A DNA stretch of 64,000 nucleotides from Streptomonospora mangrovi (GTDB lineage Bacteria; Actinomycetota; Actinomycetes; Streptosporangiales; Streptosporangiaceae), in NCBI RefSeq assembly GCF_027604915.1, contig NZ_JAJAQC010000043.1, positions 1 through 64,000 of the forward strand, read 5' to 3'. Positions 9,002 to 18,240 of the stretch are shown here, piece after piece; positions within the stretch are counted from its first letter, which is position 1; every line of letters starts with the position of its first letter. The translations under genes were made by a program, and so were the position numbers. The notes below the pieces were generated by a model. The model ran no database searches, was not told the origin of the DNA, and saw only the letters and a program-made list of their open reading frames with translations.

Positions 9002-9751
9002 ATGGTTTACCTGGCCGAGTTCGTCGGAACGGCGATCCTGACGCTGCTGGGCTGCGGCGTCGTCGCCGGCGTCACCCTCGCCCGCTCCAAGGCCGAGGGC
9101 AGCGGCTGGATCGTCATCACGTTCGGCTGGGGCCTGGCCGTGACCGTCGCCGTCTACGTGGTCGGCCAGTACAGCGGCGCGCACATCAACCCGGCGGTCA
9201 CCTTCGCCATGGCCTCCATCGGCGAACTCGGCTGGGCGCAGGTGCCCGGCTACATCGCCGCCCAACTGCTGGGCGCGTTCCTCGGCGCGGTGCTGGCCTG
9301 GGTGGTCTACCTGCCGCACTGGCGGGTCACCGAGGACCCGGTGGTCAAGCTGGGGGTCTTCAGCACCATCCCGGCCGTGCGCAGCATCGCCGCCAACTTC
9401 GCCACCGAGGTCATCGGCACGTTCCTGCTGATCTTCGGCATTCTGGGCATCAACGCCAACATGAACCCGATCGGCAGCGGCGGGGGCGGCCTGGAGGACC
9501 TGTTCGGCACCGGGTTCGCCCCGCTGCTGGTGGGCTTTTTGGTGCTGGCGATCGGCCTGTCGCTGGGCGGGCCCACCGGCTACGCCATCAACCCGGCGCG
9601 CGACCTCGGCCCGCGCATCGCCCACGCGGTGCTGCCGATCCCCGGCAAGGGGTCCTCGGACTGGGCCTACTCCTGGGTGCCGATCGTGGCGCCGATCGTC
9701 GGCGCGGTCCTGGCGGCGCAGGTCTACGTGCTGCTGGGCTTCGAGGTCTGA
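9002..9751 (+). CDS. MIP-family channel, aquaglyceroporin-like
   Basis: An inner-membrane channel of 249 residues with six helices and two half-helices. Both NPA motifs are present: AHINPAVTF (about 60-68) and AINPARDLGPR (about 197-207). Asp after the second NPAR is the feature that distinguishes glycerol-conducting members from water-only aquaporins, so glycerol or other small polyol transport is inferred. The start ATG 9002 follows GGAGG by 4 nt. It has its own promoter region and a hairpin after the stop. No glpK or glpD is adjacent. Confidence 0.88.
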   Translation: MVYLAEFVGTAILTLLGCGVVAGVTLARSKAEGSGWIVITFGWGLAVTVAVYVVGQYSGAHINPAVTFAMASIGELGWAQVPGYIAAQLLGAFLGAVLAWVVYLPHWRVTEDPVVKLGVFSTIPAVRSIAANFATEVIGTFLLIFGILGINANMNPIGSGGGGLEDLFGTGFAPLLVGFLVLAIGLSLGGPTGYAINPARDLGPRIAHAVLPIPGKGSSDWAYSWVPIVAPIVGAVLAAQVYVLLGFEV

Positions 9752-9757
9752 GGTCGA

Positions 9758-9792
9758 GGGCGCCGGCGGGCCGGGCGGGGCCGCCGGCGCCC
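9758..9792 (+). terminator. Hairpin after the aquaporin gene
   Basis: A 12-bp perfect inverted repeat (GGGCGCCGGCGG and complement) with an 11-nt loop begins 7 nt after the stop. A second weaker 8-bp stem at about 9807-9833 may serve the convergent dapB gene. Confidence 0.6.
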
Positions 9793-9866
9793 CCGGCCCG
9801 GTCGGGCCGGGTCGGGCCGTACTGAGCCGACCCGAGCCGGGCCGGCCCGGGCGGCATCAGGCCGGC

Positions 9867-10610
9867 TCAGTCCAATCCGAGCAGCGGCTCCAGCCCCAGC
9901 GTGAGGCGGTCGGGCAGGTCGGCCACGCGGCGCACCCCCAGCAGCACCCCGGGCATGAACGACTCCCGGTTCATGGAGTCGTGGCGGATGCGCAGGGTCT
10001 CGCCGTGGGTGCCGAACACGACCTCCTGGTGGGCGATCATCCCGGTGATGCGCAGGGCGTGCACCCGCACCCCGGCCACCTCGGCGCCCCGCGCGCCGGG
10101 CACCTCGGCGGTGGTGGCGTCGGGCATCGGCGCCGATCCCGCGCGCTCGCGGGCGGCGGCCACCAGCTCGGCGGTGCGCGAGGCGGTGCCGCTGGGGGCG
10201 TCGGCCTTGTTGGGGTGGTGCAGCTCGATGATCTCGGCGGACTCGAAGTAGGGCGCGGCCTTGGCGGCGAAGGACATCATCAGCACGGCCGCGATGCCGA
10301 AGTTGGGCGCGATGAGGACGTTGGCGCCGGGGTTGGCGGCCAGCAGCTCGCGCACCCGCGCCAGGCGGGCGTCGTCGAAGCCGGTGGTGCCCACCACGGC
10401 GTGCACCCGGTTCTCGATGAGCCAGCGCAGGTTGTCCATGACGGCGTCGGGGTGGGTGAAGTCCACGACGACGTCGGCGCCGCGCACGGCCTCGCGCTCC
10501 TCGGCGGTGTCGACCCCGGCCACCAGCTCGGTGTCGGCCGCGCCCTCGACGGCCTTGACGACTTCGGACCCCATGCGCCCCTGGGCGCCGAACACTCCTA
10601 CCTTGATCAC
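9867..10610 (-). CDS. dapB: 4-hydroxy-tetrahydrodipicolinate reductase
   Basis: Reduces the DapA product with NAD(P)H in diaminopimelate and lysine synthesis. It has 247 residues. The N-terminal Rossmann motif is VGVFGAQGRMGSE, GTTGFDD binds the cofactor, and ELHHPNKADAPSGTA holds the catalytic His pair and Lys. The start is GTG at 10610; upstream TACGGTAATCCCC shows no Shine-Dalgarno, so translation may be leaderless. It follows the egt genes in the same direction after a 66-bp gap. Confidence 0.95.
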   Translation of the reverse strand: MIKVGVFGAQGRMGSEVVKAVEGAADTELVAGVDTAEEREAVRGADVVVDFTHPDAVMDNLRWLIENRVHAVVGTTGFDDARLARVRELLAANPGANVLIAPNFGIAAVLMMSFAAKAAPYFESAEIIELHHPNKADAPSGTASRTAELVAAARERAGSAPMPDATTAEVPGARGAEVAGVRVHALRITGMIAHQEVVFGTHGETLRIRHDSMNRESFMPGVLLGVRRVADLPDRLTLGLEPLLGLD

Positions 10611-10676
10611 GGGGATTACCGTACCGGAGGCGCGCCCCCGGCCGGGCGGTGCGTGCCCGCCCGGCCGGGCGCGGGG

Positions 10677-11639
10677 TCAGGGCCGCGCGAGCAGCACGGC
10701 GAAGTCCCCGGCGGGGTCGGTCCACCAGTGCTCAAGGCGGAAGCCGGCCCGGCCCAGCTCCGCCTCGACCCCCGCGCGGCGGAACTTCGCGGAAATCTCG
10801 GTGCGCACCTCCTCCCCCGCCGCGAAGTCGACGGTCAGGCCGATGGCGCGCACGGCCGCCCGCTGCGCCGTGCGCGCGCGCAGCCGCATCTCGATCCACT
10901 CCGCGCGGGGGTCCCACAGCGCCACGTGGTCGAAGTCCTCGGGGGCGAAGTCGGCGTCGAGTTCCCGGTTGAGGACGCGCAGCACGTTGCGGTTGAACTC
11001 GGCGGTGACGCCGCGCGCGTCGTCGTAGGCGGCCACCAGCCGCGCCGGGTCCTTCACCAGGTCCAGCCCCAGCAGCAGGGTGTCGCCGGGGGCGAACCCC
11101 TCGCGCAGGTCGGCGAGGAAGGACACCCGCCGGTCGGGGGGCTGGTTGCCCAGGGTGGAGCCCAGCACCGCGACGGCGCGGCGGCCCCCGGCGGGCAGCA
11201 GGTGCAGGTGGCGCTCGAAGTCGGCGACCACCGCGTGCACCTCCAGGCCGGGGTAGGCGGCGCCGATCGCGGCGGCCGACTCCCGCAGGAAGGCGCCGCT
11301 GACGTCGACGGGCACGAACCGGCGCAGGGTGCCCCGAGCGCGCAGGGCGTCCAGCAGCAGCCGGGTCTTCTCGCCGGAGCCCGCGCCCAGCTCCACCAGG
11401 GTGTCGGCGCCGCAGGCGCGGGCGATCTCGGGGGCACTGCGGCGCAGGATGGCCCGCTCGGCGCGCGTGGGGTAGTACTCCGCCAGCGTGGTGATCTCCT
11501 CGAACAGCGCGCTGCCGCGCTCGTCGTAGAACCACTTGGGCGGCAGCGACCGCGGTCGCGCGCCCAGGCCCTCGGCGGCGTCGCGGCGCAGGGCTTTGGC
11601 CAGGTCGTCGGGTGTCAGGTAGTGGTCGATGCGCGGCAT
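10677..11639 (-). CDS. egtD: L-histidine N-alpha-methyltransferase (EgtD)
   Basis: Trimethylates histidine with S-adenosylmethionine to give hercynine, the first committed step of ergothioneine synthesis. It has 320 residues. The SAM-binding motif is LVELGAGSGEKTRLLL (about 83-98). The N-terminal PPKWFYDERGSALFEEIT and the central LGSTLGNQP are typical of the EgtD/DUF2260 family. The start ATG 11639 has GGGGGAG upstream. It is the last gene of the egtA-B-C-D order; the gap to egtC is 16 bp, so they are co-transcribed. Confidence 0.95.
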   Translation of the reverse strand: MPRIDHYLTPDDLAKALRRDAAEGLGARPRSLPPKWFYDERGSALFEEITTLAEYYPTRAERAILRRSAPEIARACGADTLVELGAGSGEKTRLLLDALRARGTLRRFVPVDVSGAFLRESAAAIGAAYPGLEVHAVVADFERHLHLLPAGGRRAVAVLGSTLGNQPPDRRVSFLADLREGFAPGDTLLLGLDLVKDPARLVAAYDDARGVTAEFNRNVLRVLNRELDADFAPEDFDHVALWDPRAEWIEMRLRARTAQRAAVRAIGLTVDFAAGEEVRTEISAKFRRAGVEAELGRAGFRLEHWWTDPAGDFAVLLARP

Positions 11640-11655
11640 CGGCTCCCCCGTTTGC

Positions 11656-12399
11656 TCAGTCGACCGCGCTGATGCCGGTCAGGCGGTATCCGTGCTGGTC
11701 GGCGGTGACCAGGGTCCGGTCGGGCACCCGCCGCCAGGCGGGGTCGTCGTCGAGGGGTTCGGAGGCCAGCCACACCCCGCCGGCGCCGTGGCGCACGTAG
11801 AGGGTGTCGCCGGCGGCGGTGGCGGCCAGGCCGCGGCCGTCGGCGGCCAGCAGGTTGTAGCGCCCGGCGGAGCAGGCGCGGGCCTCGCACGCCACCCGCG
11901 CCAGCGCCGCGCCCGTGGGCGCCCCCGCCCGCCACAGCCGCACGGCGGCGGCGAACAGCGGCGCGGAGTCCACGGGGGTGCGGGCGTCGAGGACCCCGCG
12001 CGGCAGGGGGTGGCCCAGCCGCGCGGCGAGTTCCTCGTGATCGTGTGCCGCGCCGTTGTGGGAGAACAGCCGGGTGTCGGCGCGGAAGGGCTGGGCGCAG
12101 GACTCGTCGGTGCCGAACCCGGGGGTGGCGTCGCGCACGGCGGCGACCAGGCAGGTGGTGGTGAGCGCCTGGGCGGCGTCGGCGAAGGAGGCGTCGGCCC
12201 AGATCGGCATGGCGCGCCGGTAGCGCAGCGGGGCCGGGCGGCCCGGGATGTACCAGCCGACCCCGAAGCCGTCGGCGTTGACGGTGCCGTGGCTCTGCTC
12301 GCGCGGCGCGTAGGACTGGGTGAGCAGCGAGAACGGCGCGGCGTAGACCAGGTCGTGCACGGTGCGGGGGGCGCCGAGGTAGGCGAGGTGGCGGCACAT
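11656..12399 (-). CDS. egtC: Gamma-glutamyl-hercynylcysteine sulfoxide hydrolase (EgtC)
   Basis: A class II glutamine-amidotransferase-like enzyme of 247 residues that removes the glutamyl group from the hercynylcysteine sulfoxide made by EgtB. Cys2 (MCRHLAYLG) becomes the N-terminal nucleophile after Met removal. NADGFGVGW and LFSHNGAA match the conserved amidotransferase motifs. It lies 40 bp after egtB and 16 bp before egtD. The start ATG is preceded by GGAGG about 10 nt upstream. Confidence 0.94.
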   Translation of the reverse strand: MCRHLAYLGAPRTVHDLVYAAPFSLLTQSYAPREQSHGTVNADGFGVGWYIPGRPAPLRYRRAMPIWADASFADAAQALTTTCLVAAVRDATPGFGTDESCAQPFRADTRLFSHNGAAHDHEELAARLGHPLPRGVLDARTPVDSAPLFAAAVRLWRAGAPTGAALARVACEARACSAGRYNLLAADGRGLAATAAGDTLYVRHGAGGVWLASEPLDDDPAWRRVPDRTLVTADQHGYRLTGISAVD

Positions 12400-12439
12400 C
12401 AGCCGGCCGCCTCCCCGCCGCCCGCGCGGCGCGCGGCGC

Positions 12440-13840
12440 TCACCGGCGGCCCCCGCCGCGCCCGCCCTCGTCGGGGTCGGCGTCGCGGGCGCACCGGAAC
12501 CCGGCGAAGATCTGCCGGCGGATGGGGTAGTCCCAGTTGCGGAAGGTGGCGCGCGCGGCGGTGGGGTGGGTGGCCCACGACCCCCCGCGCAGCACCTTGT
12601 AGCCGCCGCCGAAGAACACCTCGGAGTACTCCCGGTAGGGGAACGCCGTGAAACCGGGGTAGCCGGTGAAGTCGGTGGCGGTCCACTCCCAGACGTCGCC
12701 GAGCATCTGCACGGCGCCGCAGGGCGCGGCGCCCTCGGGGAAGGCCCCGGCGGGCGCCGGGCGCAGGAGGCGCTGGCCGAGGTTGGCGTGGCGCGGTCCG
12801 GGGTCGGTGTCGCCCCAGGGGTGGCGCAGCGAGGCGCCGGTGGCGGGGTCGTGGCGGGCGGCCTTCTCCCACTCGGCCTCGGTGGGCAGGCGCTTGCCCG
12901 CCCAGCGGGCGTGCGCCTGGGCCTCGTAGAAGCACACGTGCTGCACAGGCTCCTCGGGCGGCAGCGGCTCCACGCGGCCCAGGCGGCGGCGCAGCCAGCC
13001 GCCGCCGGTGTCGCGGACCCAGAAGGCGGGGGCGCGCTTGCCCGAGCGGGTGCGCCACTCCCAGCCCTGCGGGCTCCACCAGCGGGGGTCGTCGTAGCCG
13101 CCGTCGGCCATGAAGTCCAGGTGGGCGGCGTTGGTGACGGCGGCGGTGTCGATGTAGAAGGCGGGCAGGTCGACGGTGTGGGCGGGCCGCTCGTTGTCGT
13201 AGGCCCAGGGGTCGTCGTCGGTGCCCATGGTGAAGGGGCCGGCCGCCACCAGCACCTCGGCCGGGAGGCGGTGGCCGGGGGCGGGCCGGGGCGGCGGCGC
13301 GGCCAGGCCGGGCAGCACCGGCCGCCCGCGCCGCAACTGGTGGGTGGCCAGCATGGTCTCGTCGTGCTGGTGCTCGTGCTGGATGACCATGTGGTAGACG
13401 AACCCGTCGGCCAGCAGCGGGGTACCGGAGTCGAACCGGGCGCGCTCCAGGGCGTCGAGCACGCGGGCGCGCACCCGCGCGTTGTAGTCGCGGGCCTCGC
13501 GGGGGGTCAGCAGGGGGAGGCTGACGCGCTCGGCGCGCGGGTTCTCGAAGGCGTCGTAGAGGACGTCGATGTCGGGCCGCAGCGCCTCGCCCCCGGCGGC
13601 GGCGCGCACCAGCCACTGCTCCTCGTAGTTGCCGACGTGGGCGAGGTCCCACACCAGCGGCGACATCAGCGGCGAGTGCTGGGCCAGCAGCTCGGCCTCG
13701 TCCAGGGCCTCCACGGTGAGGCCGACGCTGCGGCGGCGGCCCTGGTCGAGTTCGGCGGCGATGCGGGCGCGCAGGCGGTCGGGGTCGGGGCGGGTGCCGG
13801 CGGCGGGCGGCCGGGCGGGCCGGTGCGTCGGGCGGGTCAT
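12440..13840 (-). CDS. egtB: Hercynine oxygenase (EgtB)
   Basis: A non-haem iron enzyme that joins hercynine and gamma-glutamylcysteine through a sulfoxide C-S bond. It has 466 residues. The DinB-like N-terminal domain carries the three histidine ligands: His68 (DLAHVG) and the H-x3-H pair His155/His159 in QHEHQHDE. The C-terminal FGE-sulfatase domain includes TMGTDDDPWAYDNERP and VLRGGSWATHP. The start ATG 13840 has AAGGAGG upstream. Use of gamma-glutamylcysteine is inferred from linked egtA and egtC. Confidence 0.95.
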   Translation of the reverse strand: MTRPTHRPARPPAAGTRPDPDRLRARIAAELDQGRRRSVGLTVEALDEAELLAQHSPLMSPLVWDLAHVGNYEEQWLVRAAAGGEALRPDIDVLYDAFENPRAERVSLPLLTPREARDYNARVRARVLDALERARFDSGTPLLADGFVYHMVIQHEHQHDETMLATHQLRRGRPVLPGLAAPPPRPAPGHRLPAEVLVAAGPFTMGTDDDPWAYDNERPAHTVDLPAFYIDTAAVTNAAHLDFMADGGYDDPRWWSPQGWEWRTRSGKRAPAFWVRDTGGGWLRRRLGRVEPLPPEEPVQHVCFYEAQAHARWAGKRLPTEAEWEKAARHDPATGASLRHPWGDTDPGPRHANLGQRLLRPAPAGAFPEGAAPCGAVQMLGDVWEWTATDFTGYPGFTAFPYREYSEVFFGGGYKVLRGGSWATHPTAARATFRNWDYPIRRQIFAGFRCARDADPDEGGRGGGRR

Positions 13841-13859
13841 GGCGTGGGTCCTCCTTCAC

Positions 13860-13891
13860 CCGCGGCGCGCCCCTGGGCGGGCGCGCCGCGG
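13860..13891 (-). terminator. Hairpin between egtA and egtB
   Basis: A perfect 13-bp inverted repeat (CCGCGGCGCGCCC and complement) with a 6-nt loop ends only a few bases upstream of the egtB ribosome-binding site. It is either the egtA terminator or an attenuating structure that tunes egtBCD expression relative to egtA. The 178-bp gap around it holds no gene. Confidence 0.6.
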
Positions 13892-14018
13892 CGGTGGCGG
13901 GTCGGTGGCGCCGGGTGGCGGGCGCCGGGCGCGCGGGCGGCGCGTCCGGGCGCTGGGTGCGGCGGTTCGGCGGTGCGGTGGGTCGCGGTGCGGTGAGCGG
14001 TGGCGCGGCGGGCGCCGG

Positions 14019-15224
14019 TCAGGCGGCCGGCGCCAGGTGGTGCAGGTCGGCGGGGCAGCGCCCGCGCTCCACGAAGCACTCCCGGTAGTCCTCCACCACG
14101 CCCGCCAGGCCGGCCTCGCCCATCCGCTCCAGCGCCGCGCCGGCGGCGGCGAAGCAGGTGCGGGCGCAGGCGGCCAGGTCGGGGTCGGCCAGGGAGCGGG
14201 CCGCGGCGCGCCGCCACAGCCCCGGTCCGGGGTCGGCGCCGCCGCCCAGGCGCTCGGTGGCCTCGGCGGCGGTGTCGGCCGCCGCCGGGTCGTCGAGCAG
14301 CGCGGCGGCCACGGCGATGGGCACCGCCAGCCAGCGCGCGGGCAGCGCGTCGATCATCCGCAGCTCCAGCCACCCGCGCGGGCGCACCGGCGGGAACAGG
14401 GTGCTGAGGTGGTAGGCGAGGTCGTCGCGGGTGGGCCGGCGGCGGTGGCGGCACGCCAGCCAGTCGCCGAACGCGATCCCGGGGTCGACCTCCCAGGGGC
14501 CGTCGTCGGCGCGGATGGTCATCAGCCGCGCCCGCAGCGCGTAGGCGGTCCAGGCGGCGACCGGGTCGCCGCGCCCGGGCGCGCGGGTGCGGGAGGGGTC
14601 GATGCCCTCCCACACGGCCCACCGGCTGGAGCGCCAGCCGGTGGCGCGGCCCCGGTGGACCGGGGAGTTGGCGAAGGCGGCCACCAGGACCGGCCCCAGC
14701 CGGTGGGCGAGCCGCCAGCGCCGGGCGGCGTCGGCGGCGTCGGCGCCGATGTCCAGGCACACCTGGAGCGACGCGGTGCTGCACATCATCAGGCGGCCGG
14801 TGGCGCATCCGGCGGAGTCGAAGTAACGCTCCATGGCCGCGTAGCGCGGCTGGGCGAGCTGGCGCACGGGCGGGCGCCGGGGATCCAGGCCCACCCCCTC
14901 CAGGCGCAGTCCGGCGGCACGGAGGCGGCGGCCGATGTGGTCGGTGTCGGCGGCGAGGGCGGCGTGGGCGGCCCCCGGGCCGGGGAGGGGCGGCGAGCTC
15001 AGCTCAAGCTGCCCTCCGGGTTCGTAGGTGACGGCGCTCCCGCCGGGCAGCGGCCCGGCCTGGGCCACGGCGGCCGACACGGAGCGGATGGGAACGGGTG
15101 CCCCCGGGCGGGCGGGATCGGTGACCAGCCATTCGGCTTCGGCGCCCACGCGGCCCGGAGGGCCGGTCTTGAAGCAGACACCGTTGATGTAGTCGTGCAC
15201 GTCGGACTCGGTGAGGTAGCTCAA
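14019..15224 (-). CDS. egtA: Glutamate-cysteine ligase (EgtA)
   Basis: Makes gamma-glutamylcysteine from glutamate, cysteine and ATP, the sulfur donor for EgtB. It has 401 residues. It shows the GCS2-type motifs VGAEAEWLV and YEPGGQLELSSPP near the N-terminus and LMMCSTASLQVCLD in the middle. The start is taken as TTG at 15224 because AGGAG sits 6 nt upstream and the protein then begins LSYLTESDVHDYINGVCFK, where the family begins; a GTG/ATG start further upstream would add an Arg/Pro-rich tail. First gene of the egt set. Confidence 0.88.
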   Translation of the reverse strand: MSYLTESDVHDYINGVCFKTGPPGRVGAEAEWLVTDPARPGAPVPIRSVSAAVAQAGPLPGGSAVTYEPGGQLELSSPPLPGPGAAHAALAADTDHIGRRLRAAGLRLEGVGLDPRRPPVRQLAQPRYAAMERYFDSAGCATGRLMMCSTASLQVCLDIGADAADAARRWRLAHRLGPVLVAAFANSPVHRGRATGWRSSRWAVWEGIDPSRTRAPGRGDPVAAWTAYALRARLMTIRADDGPWEVDPGIAFGDWLACRHRRRPTRDDLAYHLSTLFPPVRPRGWLELRMIDALPARWLAVPIAVAAALLDDPAAADTAAEATERLGGGADPGPGLWRRAAARSLADPDLAACARTCFAAAGAALERMGEAGLAGVVEDYRECFVERGRCPADLHHLAPAA

Positions 15225-15449
15225 GGCCGTCTCCTCGCTCGGCGGAGCTGACGTAGCTCTACCCCTGCCCGGTACCGGCCGCGCCCGAACTTCCGGGGCG
15301 GCGCGGGTCCGCTGACCCGGCGAGAAATTCACCCGTCGCCGACGCGAACGCGGGGCGGCCGTGGGCCGCGCCTTACCGGGGCGGGCCGGGGTCGGCCCAG
15401 ACCGCGGGCCGTTGCACGGTGACAGCGCCCGGCCCCCGAGGGCGGCGCC

Positions 15450-15941
15450 TCAGCGCAGCGGCGCGTGGTACCACTCCGCGGCCAACGACAGCCCCGAGCG
15501 CCACAGGAACGCCCGCTTGGCGGCGTCGTGGCCGCCGCTCTCCACCACCATGCGCACCGCGCCCAGCGCGGCCAGGCGCGGGCGGGCCGCCTCGATCAGC
15601 GCCGCGCCGCTGCCCCACCAGTCGCCGGGGTCGGCCACCCAGAAGTCCTCGACGTAGGCCAGCGGGCCGCCGGGCGCGTAGACCTCGGCGGAGGGCCCCA
15701 GGACCGCCATCAGGCAGCCGCTGAGCCGGGGGCCGCGCCGCGCCGCCAGGACCAGCGCGCGCGGGTCGGCCGCCAGGCGGGCGACCCGGGCGCGGTGGCG
15801 GTCGCGGGCGTCGGGCGCGGGGTCCCAGAACCCGGGCGCGTGCGGCCGGTAGGCGGCGCGCCGCTCCTCGGCCAGCGCCACGATCGCCTCGACGTCGCCG
15901 GCGTGCGCCTCGCGCACCTCGGGCCGCTCCTGAGCTGCCAT
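15450..15941 (-). CDS. GNAT family N-acetyltransferase
   Basis: A 163-residue acetyltransferase-fold protein. The central strand AYVEDFWVADPGDWWGSGAALIEAA corresponds to the acetyl-CoA-binding region, with a degenerate R/Q-x-x-G-x-G/A loop (DWWGSGAA). The ending AKRAFLWRSGLSLAAEWYHAPL fits the C-terminal GNAT motif. The substrate is unknown. It is divergent from the acyl-CoA oxidase gene with 191 bp between starts, which probably holds both promoters. Confidence 0.8.
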   Translation of the reverse strand: MAAQERPEVREAHAGDVEAIVALAEERRAAYRPHAPGFWDPAPDARDRHRARVARLAADPRALVLAARRGPRLSGCLMAVLGPSAEVYAPGGPLAYVEDFWVADPGDWWGSGAALIEAARPRLAALGAVRMVVESGGHDAAKRAFLWRSGLSLAAEWYHAPLR

Positions 15942-16132
15942 TTCGCCCTCTTCCCGGACCCCGGCGCGCTCCGGCGCCCGGCCCTGCGCGAATAGACCGA
16001 CCTGCGCCGGGGCAGCGGCGCACGCGCGGACTCAGGGCGCCCGCTCCCCTGGCGGGGTCCGCGTGCCCCGGTGCGCCCGGACCCGATGCAAGTGATACGA
16101 CGGTGCAGGAAACCACACAAGGGGGTACCGGC

Positions 16133-18172
16133 ATGACGTCACCCGACCGCCCGTCCGCTGATCCGGCCGAGCTGCGCACGCTGCTGGACGGCCGCTGGGC
16201 GCACATCCGCGACCTGGCCCGCCGCCACCTGCGGGGCGACATGTTCCGCCCCGTGTACGGCCTGGGCGTGGAGGAGCACCGCGAGCGCGTGCTCGGCCAG
16301 CTCAAGGCGATCGCGGCCACCGAGATGTCCGCCTACGGGTTCTCCGGCGACCACGGCGGCGCCGACGACGTCGGCGGCTCGGTGGTGGCCTTCGAGATGC
16401 TGGTGTGCGACCTGTCGCTGATGGTGAAGGTGGGCGTGCAGTGGGGGCTGTTCGGCGGCACCGTGCAGGCCCTGGGCACCGAGCGCCACCACGCCGAGTT
16501 CCTGCCGGGCATCATGTCGCTGGAGATCCCCGGCTGCTTCGCCATGACCGAGACCGGGCACGGCTCGGACGTGCAGCGGCTGCGCACCACCGCCGACTAC
16601 GACCCCGGCACCGGCGAGTTCGTGATCACCACTCCCGACGACGCCGCCCGCAAGGACTACATCGGCAACGCCGCCCGAGACGGCCGCTACGCGGTGGTGT
16701 TCGCCCAACTGCGCACCCGGGGCGAGGGCCACGGCGTGCACGCGCTGCTGGTGCCCATCCGCGACGCGCGGGGCCGCCCCGCCCCCGGCGTGCGGATCGA
16801 GGACTGCGGGCCCAAGGCCGGGCTCAACGGGGTGGACAACGGCCGGCTGTGGTTCGACCGGGTCCGGGTGCCGCGCGAGGCCCTGCTCAACCGCTACGGC
16901 GACGTCGCCCCCGACGGCACCTACAGCAGCCCCATCGAAAGCCCCAACCGGCGGTTCTTCACCATGCTGGGCACGCTGGTGCGCGGGCGCATCAGCGTGG
17001 CCGGCGGCGCGGGCAGCGCCACCAAGGCGGCGCTGGCCATCGCCGTGAAGTACGCCGAGGCGCGCCGCCAGTTCGACCACCCCGACTCCGGCGAGGAGGT
17101 GCGGCTGCTGGACTACCGCGCCCACCAGCGGCGGCTGCTGCCCGCCCTCGCCCGGACCTACGCCCTGCACTTCGCCCAGGAGGAGCTGGTCACGACCCTG
17201 CACGAGCGGCACAGCGGCGAGGGCCTGCACGACGAGCACGGCCAGCGCGAACTGGAGGCGCGCGCCGCCGGCCTCAAGGCCGTGGCCACCTGGCACGCCA
17301 CCCGCACCATCCAGACCTGCCGGGAGGCGTGCGGCGGCGCGGGCTACCTCGCCGAGAACCGGCTGCCCCAGCTCAAGGCCGACACCGACGTGTTCACCAC
17401 CTTCGAGGGCGACAACACGGTGCTGCTGCAACTGGTGGCCAAGGGGCTGCTGACCAACTACCGCCAGGAGTTCGGCGACCTGGACCCGATGGGCATGGCC
17501 CGGTTCGCGGCCGGGCAGTTCCTCGGCGCGGTCATCGAGCGCACGGCGGCGCGGTCGCTCATCGAGCGGCTGGTGGCGGCGGCGCCGGGGCGCGGCGACG
17601 CCTCCGACCTGCGCGACCGGGGCTGGCAGCTGAAGGTGCTGGAGGACCGCGAGCGCCATGTCCTGGACGGCCTGGCGCGGCGGCTGCGCCGGGCGGCCTC
17701 GGGGGGCGGGGACGCCTTCGAGGTGTTCAACGACGCCCAGGACCACGTGCTGGCGGCGGGGCGGGCGCACATCGACCGCGTGGTGCTGGAGGCGTTCGTC
17801 GCCGCGATCGACCGCTGCCCGGAGGGCGCCGCCAAGGACCTGCTGGACAAGGTGTGCGACCTGTACGCCCTGTCGGTGGTGGAGGAGCACCGGGCGTGGT
17901 TCCTGGAGCACGAGCGGCTGACCGCCACGCGCGCCAAGACGGTCACCCAGGAGGTCAACCGGCTGTGCCGGGAGCTGCGGCCGCACGCCATGACGCTGGT
18001 GGACGCGTTCGGCCTGCCCGACGAGTGGCTGGCGGCCCCGATCGCCCTGGGCGCCGAGGCCGCCCGGCAGGAGACGCAGCGCACCCACGAGGCCGAGGCC
18101 GCCGGGGCGGCGGCCGAGTCCGACGACGCGGGCGCGAGTGAGGGCGAGGAGGCTCAGGCTCGGGCCCGGTAG
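16133..18172 (+). CDS. Acyl-CoA oxidase / acyl-CoA dehydrogenase family protein
   Basis: A flavoenzyme that oxidises acyl-CoA at the alpha-beta bond. At 679 residues it is longer than ordinary acyl-CoA dehydrogenases (about 380) and has the peroxisomal-oxidase layout: N-terminal helical region, beta domain with CFAMTETGHGSDVQRLRT (about 139-156), FAD-binding helical domain and a C-terminal ACOX helical domain. The catalytic base is Glu425 in FTTFEGDNTVLLQL, matching the oxidase EGDN/EGEN motif. The start ATG 16133 follows AAGGGGG. Whether O2 or an electron-transfer flavoprotein takes the electrons cannot be told. Confidence 0.87.
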   Translation: MTSPDRPSADPAELRTLLDGRWAHIRDLARRHLRGDMFRPVYGLGVEEHRERVLGQLKAIAATEMSAYGFSGDHGGADDVGGSVVAFEMLVCDLSLMVKVGVQWGLFGGTVQALGTERHHAEFLPGIMSLEIPGCFAMTETGHGSDVQRLRTTADYDPGTGEFVITTPDDAARKDYIGNAARDGRYAVVFAQLRTRGEGHGVHALLVPIRDARGRPAPGVRIEDCGPKAGLNGVDNGRLWFDRVRVPREALLNRYGDVAPDGTYSSPIESPNRRFFTMLGTLVRGRISVAGGAGSATKAALAIAVKYAEARRQFDHPDSGEEVRLLDYRAHQRRLLPALARTYALHFAQEELVTTLHERHSGEGLHDEHGQRELEARAAGLKAVATWHATRTIQTCREACGGAGYLAENRLPQLKADTDVFTTFEGDNTVLLQLVAKGLLTNYRQEFGDLDPMGMARFAAGQFLGAVIERTAARSLIERLVAAAPGRGDASDLRDRGWQLKVLEDRERHVLDGLARRLRRAASGGGDAFEVFNDAQDHVLAAGRAHIDRVVLEAFVAAIDRCPEGAAKDLLDKVCDLYALSVVEEHRAWFLEHERLTATRAKTVTQEVNRLCRELRPHAMTLVDAFGLPDEWLAAPIALGAEAARQETQRTHEAEAAGAAAESDDAGASEGEEAQARAR

Positions 18173-18240
18173 CGGCGGCGGGTGGGTCGGGGCGGGCGGT
18201 CACCGGACCGCACGCCCCCGCCACCACCCTTCTTCGGGTG

